Below the pieces are notes generated by a model that had not been told where the DNA came from, made no database searches, and saw only the letters and a list, made by a program, of their open reading frames with translations. DNA of 64,000 bases from Methylocystis echinoides (GTDB taxonomy: Bacteria > Pseudomonadota > Alphaproteobacteria > Rhizobiales > Beijerinckiaceae), in NCBI RefSeq assembly GCF_027923385.1, contig NZ_BSEC01000007.1, positions 33,493-97,492 of the forward strand, given 5' to 3'. Shown in pieces: positions 17,099 to 29,506 of this stretch; position 1 is the stretch's first letter; each line of letters starts with the position of its first letter. A program made the translations under genes and the position numbers.

Positions 17099-18655
<1,557 letters not shown>

Positions 18656-18665
18656 GAGCCGCGGC

Positions 18666-19490
18666 ATGAGCGACGCGACGATGTCCATTGACGCCGCGCG
18701 CGTCGAACTCCTCCTCAACGAGTTGCGGCTGCCCGGCGTCAAGGCGATCTGGCCAAAGATCGCCGCACAATCCGACAAGGAAGGCTGGCCCGCCGCCCGT
18801 TTCCTGGCCGCGCTTGCGGAGCACGAAGCCGCCGATCGCACCCGTCGCCGGATCGAGCGGCACATGGTCGAGGCGCGACTTCCCGCCGGCAAAACCCTCG
18901 CCGCGTTCGACTTCGAGAGCACGCCGATGGTGTCAAAGGCGCAGGTGATGGCGCTCGCCGGCGGCGACGTCTGGCTCAAGGCGGGGGCCAATCTCCTGCT
19001 TTTCGGCCCGCCCGGGGGCGGAAAGAGTCATCTGGCGGCGGCGATCGGGCTCGCCCTCGTCGAAAACGGCTGGCGCGTCTTGTTTCAGCGCACCACCGAT
19101 CTCGTCCAGCGCTTGCAGACCGCCCGCCTCGGGCTGGCGCTCGAAGCCTACATCGCCAAACTCGACCGCTACGATCTGCTCATCCTCGACGACATTGCCT
19201 ATGTCTCAAAGGACCGGGACGAGACCAGCGTCCTGTTCGAGTTGATCGCCGCGCGCTACGAACGACGCTCGCTGCTCATCACCGCAAATCAGCCGTTTGG
19301 CGAATGGGGCCGGGTCTTTCCAGACCAGGCCATGACGCTCGCAGCGATCGATCGCCTCGTCCACCACGCCACGATTCTGGAGATGAATGTCGAGAGTTAT
19401 CGCCGAAAGGCTGCACTCGATCGCAAGCGCGGCCCCGGCAGAAAACCGATCCACGCCACGCCGCGCGAACTCGAAAACGCCGCTGATTGA
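18666..19490 (+). CDS. istB: IS21 helper ATPase IstB
   Basis: A 274-residue AAA+ protein of DnaA/DnaC type with Walker A GPPGGGKS (about residue 112) and Walker B LLILDDIAY. It stimulates IstA and directs target choice. The ATG at 18666 has TAGGAG upstream; a longer frame back to 18186 overlaps istA and is rejected. The gene appears intact, so this IS21 may still be mobile. Confidence 0.92.
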   Translation: MSDATMSIDAARVELLLNELRLPGVKAIWPKIAAQSDKEGWPAARFLAALAEHEAADRTRRRIERHMVEARLPAGKTLAAFDFESTPMVSKAQVMALAGGDVWLKAGANLLLFGPPGGGKSHLAAAIGLALVENGWRVLFQRTTDLVQRLQTARLGLALEAYIAKLDRYDLLILDDIAYVSKDRDETSVLFELIAARYERRSLLITANQPFGEWGRVFPDQAMTLAAIDRLVHHATILEMNVESYRRKAALDRKRGPGRKPIHATPRELENAAD

Positions 19491-19635
19491 CGCGCGCCGC
19501 CCATCCTGATTGTCGCTCCGCGTCAATTACCGCTTGCCAAGCAGCGCGCCAGCGACAATCATTCAAAAATCCGGCTGCCGCTTCTCATCCAGATTGACGC
19601 GCCGTTCTCATCCTGATTGTCGCCCCATAGGATGA

Positions 19636-19840
19636 CCCGTTCTGGCCCGACGCCATGCCGCACAACACGTTGGCGGCCATCAGGCAGCCGCTCGTGGGAA
19701 AACATCTCGACGAAACTGTCTGCTTCAGCCTTCAGCGCGGCTGCAAGCATACGCTGCGCGCCTTCTCTCGCGATCTCTGTCAGCGGGTCCGAAACCAAGC
19801 CAGGCTGGCGCAGGTGGATGATCGTGCTATCGTCCTTCAT
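19636..19840 (-). pseudogene. IS256 transposase, N-terminal part
   Basis: Starts MKDDSTIIHLRQPGLVSD and runs to RHGVGPERVI, where the IS21 insertion cuts the gene. The continuation is at 15896-16953. The first 68 residues are intact. Confidence 0.88.
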
Positions 19841-19945
19841 AGGCGTATCGCTCCATTGGAGGTTCTGGCAGGCTTCAGCACCCGCCACGATACGCCGCCT
19901 TCTCAGGCCCCATCACCCATTTTCAGCCATAGCTCCGCCGAGTGG

Positions 19946-21055
19946 CTCAGAAGGCATCCGGAGATCGAAGTGATCAGCCGCGACCGCGCCGGACTCTACG
20001 CCGAGGGCGCACGCGTAGGAGCCCCGCAAGCGCGCCAGGTTGCCGACCGCTTCCACCTGCTGCAGAACTTTCGGGATGCGGTAGAAAGGCAGCTGATCTA
20101 TCCGGGCGGGCCGGTACGGAGAAGCAGCGACGGCGCTGCGGAAAAATCTCATTCCCGGAGAGTTTCCCGCGGCGCGCATCGGCATTTTGCAGAGCGAGCG
20201 GCCCGTGCTGCGCAACTAGCCAAATTTGCTGAAATCAGGGCTCTTTACGAAAATGGCGAAAGTATCACCGCGATCGCGCGCGCATTGGGCCTCGGGCGAC
20301 GGCGTGTTGAGCGCTGGTCGCGTTTCATCGTCCTGCCCGAACGCAACGCGATGGAACCGAAAGCATGCACGCCTGCCCACTTCGAAGCGCTCCTATCGCG
20401 ACGCTTTACCGAAGGAGCCACATCCGTGAGGCTCCTGTTCGGGGAGATAAAGCAACAGGGGTATACGGGCTCCTATAGTCATCTGGCGCGGTTCATCGCG
20501 CCATGGAAAGACGCCGGCCGACCGCTCGACTTTATCGTCGAGACGCCCCTCGATCCTGCGTCGCCAGCATCGTCGTCGTCTTCAGCCTGCGGTCTTCCTG
20601 CGGCAACTCCTGCGCCAAGAATTGATCCAACGACCGGTCGTCACATCTCGCCGCTCACCGCAGCGGCGCTTTGCGTCAAACCAAGGGGACAAATGACGAG
20701 CCGCCAGTTGGCCGTCGTCGATGCTCTGAAGGCGGGGTCGGAGGAGTTTACCACGATGCGTCAGCTGGCGATGCGGTTTCGCGCTCTGTTTCGCGGCGGC
20801 TCCCTGGAAAAGCTGGACGAGTGGCTACGCGATGCGTTTTCTTGCGGCATCTACATGCGACGCTTTGCGAAGACATTGCGGCAAGACAAATGTGCGGTGC
20901 AGAACGCTGTGACGGACCCGTGGAGCAACGGACAGACAGAGGGTCAGATCAATCGATTGAAGACGCTCAAGCGGTCGATGTATGGTCAAGCCAGCATTGA
21001 ACTGCTTCGCGCGAGGATGCTACCGCTTCAGGAATGCGACTTGCACCGAGAGTGA
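19946..21055 (+). pseudogene. ISL3 transposase, C-terminal part
   Basis: About 369 codons beginning LRRHPEIEVISRDRA, the second catalytic block, followed by DRFHLLQNFRDAVE and ending with the final block DPWSNGQTEGQINRLKTLKR, where the catalytic Glu lies. The stop codon is inside the right terminal repeat. The open frame extends upstream to 19655, but that part is antisense to IS256. Confidence 0.9.
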
Positions 21056-21064
21056 AACAGACCC

Positions 21065-21236
21065 CGCTTTCCTGCAGAGTGACACTTGGACCTCAAACCG
21101 ATCGGCGCTTGAAGGATCACTCCTGGACAAGGCGACGTCACCAGGCATGAGACGCCACGCGACGGCGGCCCGGCGAACAGCAATTCTGTGACCTATCTCT
21201 GAGATCAGATATTCCCAAGCCAAAAGACTCCTGACA
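21065..21236. other. Unassigned spacer right of the ISL3 element
   Basis: No gene. The sequence around 21070-21150 has the look of an IS end, but I cannot match it to a family. Confidence 0.3.
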
Positions 21237-21818
21237 CTAGCAGCCACTGTTGTGATGGGCGTGATTAAATTTTTTTCTATACCACAGCCAAAAACCGCCA
21301 AAGCCGCTGATGGATAGGAATGAAGTTGCGATTAATTCACGGATAGACGTCTCGCCAACCGTGAACCCGAAAGTTGCATTGTATTCTTTTGATCCATTTT
21401 GATCCTTCGCTCTAATAAGAGCAATATAGCTCCCTCGTTCCAAGAAATTGTGTTCGTATGTAAGCGTCCCGGTGCTGAATTTTGCGGGAGGGAGATATGC
21501 CTCAAGTGATCTTTCATCTAATACCATCTCGCTGTCCATGTTTCCAGTAGCCTTAATTAGACGAAGCTCAATGGTCATATCACGCAGCTCATCTTGCATA
21601 GAGTCGATTACGATTATCGTCGGACCAGTTTCCGGAATTTCCTCGCAAAATTGATTTCGAGACTTTAGCGGCTGGTAGAATGTAAAGGTAAGGACATCAG
21701 GACCTATCTTTGTAACGCATTGCTCTATCTGCTGGATCGGGCCCCCCGTTACCTGCTGAGCTTCGACCGGCGTTTGAAGCCAGATTGCGGCGACGAAGGC
21801 GAGTAGCAATCTCATCAT
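21237..21818 (-). CDS. Putative exported, C-terminally anchored protein after ftsH
   Basis: A 193-residue protein beginning MMRLLLAFVAAIWLQTPVEA, a good signal peptide, followed by a periplasmic domain of about 140 residues with two cysteines (EQCVTK, NQFCEEIPETG). It ends with one hydrophobic helix (LIATSFLSISGFGGFWLWY) and a basic tail. The likely topology is a periplasmic domain held by a single C-terminal helix. It starts seven bases after ftsH. This is the topology of PmoD-like accessory proteins, but I do not see their Met-rich motif, so no function is assigned. The start at 21818 is preferred over 21845, which overlaps ftsH. Confidence 0.65.
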   Translation of the reverse strand: MMRLLLAFVAAIWLQTPVEAQQVTGGPIQQIEQCVTKIGPDVLTFTFYQPLKSRNQFCEEIPETGPTIIVIDSMQDELRDMTIELRLIKATGNMDSEMVLDERSLEAYLPPAKFSTGTLTYEHNFLERGSYIALIRAKDQNGSKEYNATFGFTVGETSIRELIATSFLSISGFGGFWLWYRKKFNHAHHNSGC

Positions 21819-21825
21819 CGTTCTT

Positions 21826-23814
<1,989 letters not shown>

Positions 23815-23920
23815 AATGCACCTCTTAGACGTTGATCCGGCCTGCGCTCTTGCTATGCTTGGTGGTCTCACTAGTTCTTTAGTCGCTGAAAATCGGATCG
23901 TGGGCTAACGGTCATTAAGT

Positions 23921-23951
23921 CCCCTCTCGGCTTGAGAACTGCCGAGAGGGG
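23921..23951 (-). terminator. Strong stem-loop between pmoC and ftsH
   Basis: Perfect 11-bp stem, CCCCTCTCGGC and its complement, with a nine-base loop, about 80 bases after the pmoC stop and 107 bases before ftsH. No T tract follows on the minus strand, so it may be an mRNA 3'-end stabiliser or processing site that keeps pmoC transcript levels high over ftsH. Confidence 0.55.
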
Positions 23952-24030
23952 CGAATCCCTGGAAGCAAGAGACACATTCCCCGCGTTGGACTTTCGTTAG
24001 GAGGTCCGATGTCAACCCGGGGAACGGGCA

Positions 24031-24804
24031 TTACTCGCCAGTAAGAAGGGCGACGCCTTCCTTGCCAAGGAGGCGATGGACGTTCATCAGAAGCTGCAAC
24101 ACGACGCCGAAAACGCCGAGCGCCATCCATCCGAAGAACACGAAGCCCCAGTGCAGCGGCGCCACGAACAGTTCTTCCATGAACCAGAAGGTATGGCCCC
24201 ACTCGTTCAGGCCAACGTTCGGAATGATCATGAACGGGCCAATCGACACGATCAGATATGCGAGCGAGTAGCCCTTCGAGAAGTACGGAATCCGTGTCTT
24301 CGCATGGAAGAAGCAGCCCACTGCCAGGATCGAGTAGATCGGGTAGCTCATGTAGAATTCGATGATATGCGACGGGGTGAAGTCGGTGTCGCGAATCACC
24401 GTCATATGCCAAGTGCCGTCTTGCTCGGTGAAGAAGGAGGCACCCCAATAAATGGCTGCCGCGTAGACAACGAGCCATTTCACGTTGTCGACGATGGCGC
24501 GCATCTCCTGACGCGGCGTCACGGTCGACATGTCACGAACACGAGTCTTCCACAGATAGCCAGCGAGGGCTAACCCGGACATGAGCTCCAGAGGAATTTC
24601 CGTCCAAAGAATGCTCATCCAGTAGGTTTGGAATTCGGGCGCAAAAGAGTCAAGACCAGCACGCCAGCCGTAGATCTGTTCGTAAATTCGAACGATCAGA
24701 TAAAAGCTGTTGAGGAGCGCAAGTCCAATCCAAAGTCCCCTGAGGTCAACGATCGGCTTGGCTTCGTCAGCCACGCCCACCGCAGTCTGCGTTGATATGC
24801 TCAT
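24031..24804 (-). CDS. pmoC: Particulate methane monooxygenase subunit C
   Basis: A 257-residue integral membrane protein with about six transmembrane helices, full length for PmoC. Copper ligands known from pMMO structures are all present: D129, H133 and H146 (in EQDGTWHMTVIRD and TPSH) for one site, and N200, H204 and H218 (in GLNEWGH and APLH) for the other. PmoC is part of the methane-to-methanol oxidising complex in intracytoplasmic membranes. No pmoA or pmoB is in the window, so this is a singleton that would have to assemble with PmoA/PmoB encoded elsewhere. The ATG at 24804 has CGGAGA upstream; the longer frame runs through the control region. Confidence 0.95.
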   Translation of the reverse strand: MSISTQTAVGVADEAKPIVDLRGLWIGLALLNSFYLIVRIYEQIYGWRAGLDSFAPEFQTYWMSILWTEIPLELMSGLALAGYLWKTRVRDMSTVTPRQEMRAIVDNVKWLVVYAAAIYWGASFFTEQDGTWHMTVIRDTDFTPSHIIEFYMSYPIYSILAVGCFFHAKTRIPYFSKGYSLAYLIVSIGPFMIIPNVGLNEWGHTFWFMEELFVAPLHWGFVFFGWMALGVFGVVLQLLMNVHRLLGKEGVALLTGE

Positions 24805-24890
24805 TGTTGATCTCCGTTTTCCCGGGGGGAAACGTTTCCTCCGGTGACGCAAATGTCCTCGACTTTGCAATTGATTGCAGCTAGTCTGGT

Positions 24891-24950
24891 TTGACAATAA
24901 TGATGCCAAGTCTGCCAGCGCATCTGCCAGATTCGATACAAAGTTTGCCA
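24891..24950. promoter_or_regulatory. pmoC/glxA-type regulator control region with phased repeats
   Basis: The region between the divergent pmoC and AraC-family genes holds four direct repeats of TGCCA, starting at 24904, 24913, 24925 and 24946. The last three are spaced by 12 and 21 bases, about one and two helical turns. A consensus -35 TTGACA is at 24891-24896, but a clear -10 is lacking, as expected for an activator-dependent promoter. These repeats are candidate binding sites for the regulator encoded at 24967. Confidence 0.45.
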
Positions 24951-24966
24951 ATCATTGGGGCGTGCG

Positions 24967-25962
24967 ATGGATGTCGTAGTTCTTGGCTACCGCAACTGCA
25001 TCGGATCGGCGTTTCTTGGCGCTTCTGACTTGCTCACGATGAGCCTCCGGATGCTCGCAAAGTCGACCAAGCCGCTCCCATTCGAGGTTGTCACCGCCAG
25101 CTTCAGCGGTGAGCCATTCCAAGACGGAAACAAAAGGCGCCTAGAGGTCGCCAAAGGCCTCGAGTCGATCAAATCCTCCGGTGCGATCATAGTTCCGGGA
25201 TACATCTGTGATGGAACAAATCGACTCGATCTCTCACCTGAGATCGGCGCAATCGCAGCATGGTTGAGGCATCAACACGCACTTGGAGCCACCGTGTGCG
25301 CCTCTTGCAACGGAGTTTTGGTTCTTGGACAAGCTGGCCTTCTAGACGGAAGGCGGTGCACAACCACGTGGTGGCGTCACGACGATTTAAAAGGCCATTT
25401 TCCTCGCGCACAGGTTGTCTGGGGCGCGTCTCTTATCGAAGATAATCGTATCGTCACCGCCGGCGGTCCGTTGTCGTGGATCGATCTTTCGCTACGGGTC
25501 ATTCGCTCCCTTTGCGGCGATGATGCCGCGAAAATGGCGGCAGATTTCACGGTTGTCGATACCACGCCGTCCACTCAGACGGTTTATATTCCTCCTGGTC
25601 ATTTAGCCGCGTCCAACCAGTTCTTGCTGGAAGCAGAGCGCGCCATTCGCCAGGCTGGCGACGCGCCGCTAACGGCTCGGCAACTCGCCGTCGCACTTAA
25701 TTCCTCAGAAAGAACTCTCCATAGGCGTCTAAAAGAAATTTCTGGAGAGACGCCCAAAAGTTTTATCGATCGGGTGCGCTTTGAGAAGGCGCGGACGTTG
25801 CTTGAGACGACAGCACACTCAATCAAGGAACTGGCGCAGACATCAGGATATTCGGATCAAGCCAGCTTTCGTCGCGCTTTTCTGCGGTATTCAGGAATGA
25901 CCCCCGGCGCCTATCGGACATGGATAAAGGCCCGAAGTGGGGGCGCGCCGAAAACACACTAA
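24967..25962 (+). CDS. GlxA-family AraC-type regulator beside pmoC
   Basis: A 331-residue protein with an N-terminal DJ-1/PfpI-like domain (about residues 1-180, with the nucleophile-elbow-like CASCNGVLVLGQAGLLDG) and a C-terminal AraC double helix-turn-helix (about 225-325, ending SGYSDQASFRRAFLRYSGMTP). GlxA-type regulators respond to small metabolites. Transcribed away from pmoC with repeats in between, it is the obvious candidate regulator of pmoC and of itself. ATG 24967 is preferred to the TTG four codons earlier. A paralogue is at 34356-35414. Confidence 0.85.
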   Translation: MDVVVLGYRNCIGSAFLGASDLLTMSLRMLAKSTKPLPFEVVTASFSGEPFQDGNKRRLEVAKGLESIKSSGAIIVPGYICDGTNRLDLSPEIGAIAAWLRHQHALGATVCASCNGVLVLGQAGLLDGRRCTTTWWRHDDLKGHFPRAQVVWGASLIEDNRIVTAGGPLSWIDLSLRVIRSLCGDDAAKMAADFTVVDTTPSTQTVYIPPGHLAASNQFLLEAERAIRQAGDAPLTARQLAVALNSSERTLHRRLKEISGETPKSFIDRVRFEKARTLLETTAHSIKELAQTSGYSDQASFRRAFLRYSGMTPGAYRTWIKARSGGAPKTH

Positions 25963-26014
25963 AGAGTCGAATCTTATAGCTACTAGAAGAAGCACATCAG
26001 TCGGAGCAAACGTA

Positions 26015-26677
26015 GTGTCTGTTCGAATAGACGCCTTTGATGCCTTCGGGACTATATTTGACGTGCAATCCGCGACCCTCAGTTATCCAGACGTCCTCGG
26101 GCACAAAGCGGATCAGCTTGCTTTTCTCTGGCGCGCGAAGCAGCTCGAATATACCTGGGTCTCAAACAGCCTCGGGCGTTACGAGCCGTTCGACGTGCTG
26201 ACCGCCAGAGCATTGGATTTTGCTCTTGAAACTCTCGGCTTTGGCGCGAACCATTCCATTCGAACGGAACTTCTCAAAGCGTATGTACGGCTGGCAATAT
26301 TTCCTGACGTACTCCCAGCACTCGAGCGCTTGAAATCAGCTGATCGCAAGGTGGTGATATTTAGCAATGCTCCCCGACGGATGCTAAAGGACTCGTTGGC
26401 GGGCTCGGAGATCGGTCATATGATCGACGAAGTCGTTTCGGTTGAGCAAGCGATGGTCTTTAAGCCAGACCCAAGAGCTTATGCTCTCCTGGATCGATGG
26501 CGAAAGGATCCGAGTGAGCTTGTATTTTATTCATCAAACCGATGGGATATTGCGGGGGCGGCGTCGTTTGGGCTGCGGGCCATTTGGATTAATCGAAGAC
26601 GCAGCGCGGATGAGTATCTCGATTTAACTCCAGCTGGTGTCTCCGAGACGATGATTGGCGCTGTCTCAATGACGTAA
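26015..26677 (+). CDS. Haloacid dehalogenase, type II
   Basis: A 220-residue HAD-superfamily hydrolase. Motif I is FDAFGTIFDV with the nucleophilic Asp; motif II is VIFSNAPRRML (the usual SNG is changed to SNA), with the motif III Lys in VFKPDPRAYAL and the motif IV block FYSSNRWDIAGAASFGLRAIW. Type II enzymes remove halogen from L-2-haloacids, giving D-2-hydroxyacids. The GTG at 26015 follows GGAG at nine bases and gives the family length; the longer frame overlaps the regulator gene. It lies 52 bases after the regulator and may be co-transcribed. Confidence 0.85.
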   Translation: MSVRIDAFDAFGTIFDVQSATLSYPDVLGHKADQLAFLWRAKQLEYTWVSNSLGRYEPFDVLTARALDFALETLGFGANHSIRTELLKAYVRLAIFPDVLPALERLKSADRKVVIFSNAPRRMLKDSLAGSEIGHMIDEVVSVEQAMVFKPDPRAYALLDRWRKDPSELVFYSSNRWDIAGAASFGLRAIWINRRRSADEYLDLTPAGVSETMIGAVSMT

Positions 26678-26910
26678 CAAGCGCAATTCAACAGTCCGCG
26701 ATTTCGGCGATTCCCGCTATGTAGCGCAACACTATACCACCACCAGGAAACACCTACCTTCTTTGCCTCAATCGCGAAGCCTGTCCCGCGCCCGTAGTTT
26801 TTCCGTAAGTCCGTATGCCCGTTTCTGCGATGTAGTCGCTCGCCCTATTCTGCGCATCCGAGGGCTTGCTCGGGTGGAGCCGAGCCGCGCCTCACGCAGG
26901 AGGGCAAGCC

Positions 26911-26994
26911 ATGGGCCATTGTGCAGAAGTTTTTGTCGGCATTGACGTCGCCAAGACGCGGAACGCGATCGCTATGGCGCGACAATCAGCGTGA
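26911..26994 (+). pseudogene. IS110-family transposase N-terminal stub
   Basis: A 27-codon frame (MGHCAEVFVGIDVAKTRNAI) with a good ribosome site, matching the first catalytic block (GIDVAK) of IS110 transposases. It is cut 15 bases before the IS66 insertion point. The region 26678-26910 upstream is probably the left end of this IS110 element and holds no other gene. Confidence 0.7.
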
Positions 26995-27092
26995 GAGGCC
27001 TTATTGACTGTAAGCGGTGCGAGCGGTACACCTCGTAAAATTCTAATCGGCGGGCGATCCTCTTCGCATGATTTGGGGGTGAGGAGGATTGG

Positions 27093-27533
27093 ATGGATCA
27101 TTCCATGCTTGAAGCCATGCATGAAGGCAGAACGTATCAGCGGGTGGAGGTGATCACCGGGAGCCGGCGTCGGCGCAGTTGGGCGTCGGCAGAGAAGGCC
27201 CGGATCGTCGCCGAGAGCCTGGCGCCGAACGCGAACATATCGGATGTCGCTCGACGCAACGGCGTGAGCCGTGGACTATTGACGGTCTGGCGCCGACAGA
27301 CCCGGGAGGCGCTAAAGACGCCCGACCATGTATCGCTGTTCGCAGCGGTGCGGTTGAGAGGTGACGAGGAACGGCGGGGCAACGCCGCCGCGATTGACGA
27401 GGAGAACGAGGCGGCCTCAGTCGCGTCCTGCGCGATCGAGATTTCGATGGGGGATGCGACGATCCGTGTCCCGAAGGGCGCGGACGGCGCGACGGTCGAT
27501 GCAGTGATTTCGGCGCTGCGTCGCTCGCGATGA
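27093..27533 (+). CDS. tnpA: IS66 TnpA (OrfA), copy 1
   Basis: A 146-residue basic protein with a helix-turn-helix (about residues 25-70, NISDVARRNGVSRGLLTVWRRQ), typical of the first IS66 accessory protein. It is preceded by GAGGAGG and overlaps tnpB by four bases (ATGA), a sign of coupled translation. Confidence 0.9.
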   Translation: MDHSMLEAMHEGRTYQRVEVITGSRRRRSWASAEKARIVAESLAPNANISDVARRNGVSRGLLTVWRRQTREALKTPDHVSLFAAVRLRGDEERRGNAAAIDEENEAASVASCAIEISMGDATIRVPKGADGATVDAVISALRRSR

Positions 27534-27886
27534 TCTCCATCGGCGCGCAGCGACGCGTGTTTGTATCGACGCGGCCAGTCGATTTCCGTAAGGGTGTACA
27601 CGGTCTCGTCGCGCTCGTGGCGGAAGATTTGAAGTGCAATCCTTACTGCGGCGATGTCTATGTGTTCCGCGCCAAGCGCAAGGATCGTCTGAAGCTCCTC
27701 CTCTTCGACGGCTCGGGAACAGTGCTGGCGACCAAGTGGCTGGAGAACAGCGACTTCGCTTGGCCGCCGGTACAGGACGGCGTGATCGCTCTGACACCGA
27801 CGCAGTTCGCGATGTTGTTCGATGGCTTGTCGGAATGGGCGCGGATCGTGCCGAAGGCGGTGACGAAGCCGAATAAAACGGCGTGA
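27530..27886 (+). CDS. tnpB: IS66 TnpB (OrfB), copy 1
   Basis: A 118-residue protein with the conserved IS66 TnpB core: RVFVSTRPVDFRKGVHGLVA, YCGDVYVFRAKRKDRLKLL and a C-terminal WPPVQDGVIALTPTQFAML. It is required for IS66 transposition, with unknown biochemistry. The start overlaps the tnpA stop. Confidence 0.92.
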   Translation: MISIGAQRRVFVSTRPVDFRKGVHGLVALVAEDLKCNPYCGDVYVFRAKRKDRLKLLLFDGSGTVLATKWLENSDFAWPPVQDGVIALTPTQFAMLFDGLSEWARIVPKAVTKPNKTA

Positions 27887-27936
27887 CATAGCTGCATTCG
27901 CTGGAGCTCCCGCGGGCGCGGTGGTACATTCACATC

Positions 27937-29499
27937 ATGGCGCTTCGCTCCACGCCCCTTCCATCGGATCCGGCTCTGCTGACGGAGCTGGCGCTCGCGC
28001 TCGAAGCGGAAAACGAGACGCTGCGGACAACGATCGTGACGCTGAAAGCGCTGATTTTTGGCGCGCGCTCCGAGCGCTTTGCCGGGCTGGGCTCAGAGCA
28101 ACTCGCGCTCGACCTTTTGGATGATCGCGCCGAGGAGACGCGGAAGACGGCGGCGGGGAACGACGACGTTCCGCCAGGCGAGCCAGCCAGAAACACACCA
28201 CGCAAAAAGGCCGAGCGCAACATTGGGAAGCTGCCCGAGCATCTTCCCCGCTGCGAGCGCGTGATCGAGCCGGCGACGACGCTGTGTCCCTGCTGCAAAG
28301 GAAAAATGCATCGCATCGGAGAGGATGTGAGCGAGGCGCTCGACCGCGTTCCGGCCGTGCTGCGTGTCTTGCGCACGATTCGGCCCAAATATGCGTGCCG
28401 GGCTTGTGAAAGCGCAGTCGTGCAGGCGCCAGCGCCGGCGCAATTGATCGAAGGCGGCATGGTCTCGACGGCGCTCGTCGCCCATATTGCCGTCGCCAAA
28501 TACGGCTGGTTGTCGACCCTCTACCGTCAGACCGCCATCCTTGCCGGCCAGGGCGCCGTCGTCGATCGGCAGACGCTGGCGCGCTGGATGAAGCGGACGG
28601 CCTGGATGCTGAAGGGGCTCTATGATCTGCAATTGGCGGTGATGCATCGCTGTCCGCGGCTCTTCTGCGACGAGACGCCGATGCCTGTGCTGGCGCCCGG
28701 GCATGTGAAGCTCCGACAGTTCTGGGCGCATGCGACCGACGACCGCCCGTGGGCGGGACCTGCTCCGCCTGCCGTCGCCTATGTGTTCGCTGGAGGCCGC
28801 AGCAAGAAGGAGATCGCATCGCAGCTTTCCGGCTTTACAGGGATCTTGCAGGTTGACGGCTACGCCGCCTACAAGGCTCTGGTTAAAGACGAGCGCGCCG
28901 AGAGCCGCATCACGCTCGCCTTCTGCCTCACTCACGCACGTCGCAAGTTCGTCGCGGTGTTCAAGACGACGAACTCGCCATTCGCCAAAGAGGTCATCGA
29001 GACGATCGCAATGGTCTATGCGATCGAGAAGCGCATTCGCGGCAAAAGCGCCGACGAGCGGCACGCTATCCGGCACGTGGAGACAAAGCCGATCATGGAG
29101 GCGCTACACGCCCGCTTGGTCGTCGTGCGCGATGGACTGTCGCAAATCTCGCCGCTGACCAAGGCGATCAACTACACGCTCGCTCATTGGAGCGGACTGA
29201 CGCGCTTTCTCGGTGACGGCCGCATCGAGCCGGACACCAACATCGTTGAGCGCCCTATTCGCTCGATCGCCATCGGCAAACGCAACTCACTTTTCGCCGG
29301 CGACAATGGCGGCGCAGAAACATGGGCGATCCTCTCTTCGCTGATTCAGACGGCGAAGCTCAATGGCGTCGATCCGGAGACGTGGCTCGCAGATGTGCTG
29401 GAGCGCATGGTCTCCGGCGCGACGACCAACAACCAACTCGCCGAGCTTCTGGCGTGGAACTGGAAAGCTGCGCGTGAACAAGGCAAATCGGCGGCTTGA
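27937..29499 (+). CDS. tnpC: IS66 transposase TnpC, copy 1
   Basis: A 520-residue DDE transposase: N-terminal leucine-rich coiled coil (about residues 10-45), zinc-finger CPCCKGKMH...CRACES (about 109-150), and the catalytic domain with CDETPMPVL, QVDGYAAYKAL and the final Glu in DTNIVERPIRSI. Full length and intact. Confidence 0.93.
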   Translation: MALRSTPLPSDPALLTELALALEAENETLRTTIVTLKALIFGARSERFAGLGSEQLALDLLDDRAEETRKTAAGNDDVPPGEPARNTPRKKAERNIGKLPEHLPRCERVIEPATTLCPCCKGKMHRIGEDVSEALDRVPAVLRVLRTIRPKYACRACESAVVQAPAPAQLIEGGMVSTALVAHIAVAKYGWLSTLYRQTAILAGQGAVVDRQTLARWMKRTAWMLKGLYDLQLAVMHRCPRLFCDETPMPVLAPGHVKLRQFWAHATDDRPWAGPAPPAVAYVFAGGRSKKEIASQLSGFTGILQVDGYAAYKALVKDERAESRITLAFCLTHARRKFVAVFKTTNSPFAKEVIETIAMVYAIEKRIRGKSADERHAIRHVETKPIMEALHARLVVVRDGLSQISPLTKAINYTLAHWSGLTRFLGDGRIEPDTNIVERPIRSIAIGKRNSLFAGDNGGAETWAILSSLIQTAKLNGVDPETWLADVLERMVSGATTNNQLAELLAWNWKAAREQGKSAA

Positions 29500-29506
29500 T
29501 CCGCCG

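Noticed and set aside
21237..21818. PmoD (periplasmic copper protein) identity for the exported protein near pmoC
   Set aside because: The topology fits, but the Met-rich metal motif that I would expect is not visible, so I left it unnamed.
28093..29076. 327-codon minus-strand frame inside IS66 tnpC (repeated at 31024-32007)
   Set aside because: Shadow of tnpC; present in both copies only because the elements are identical.
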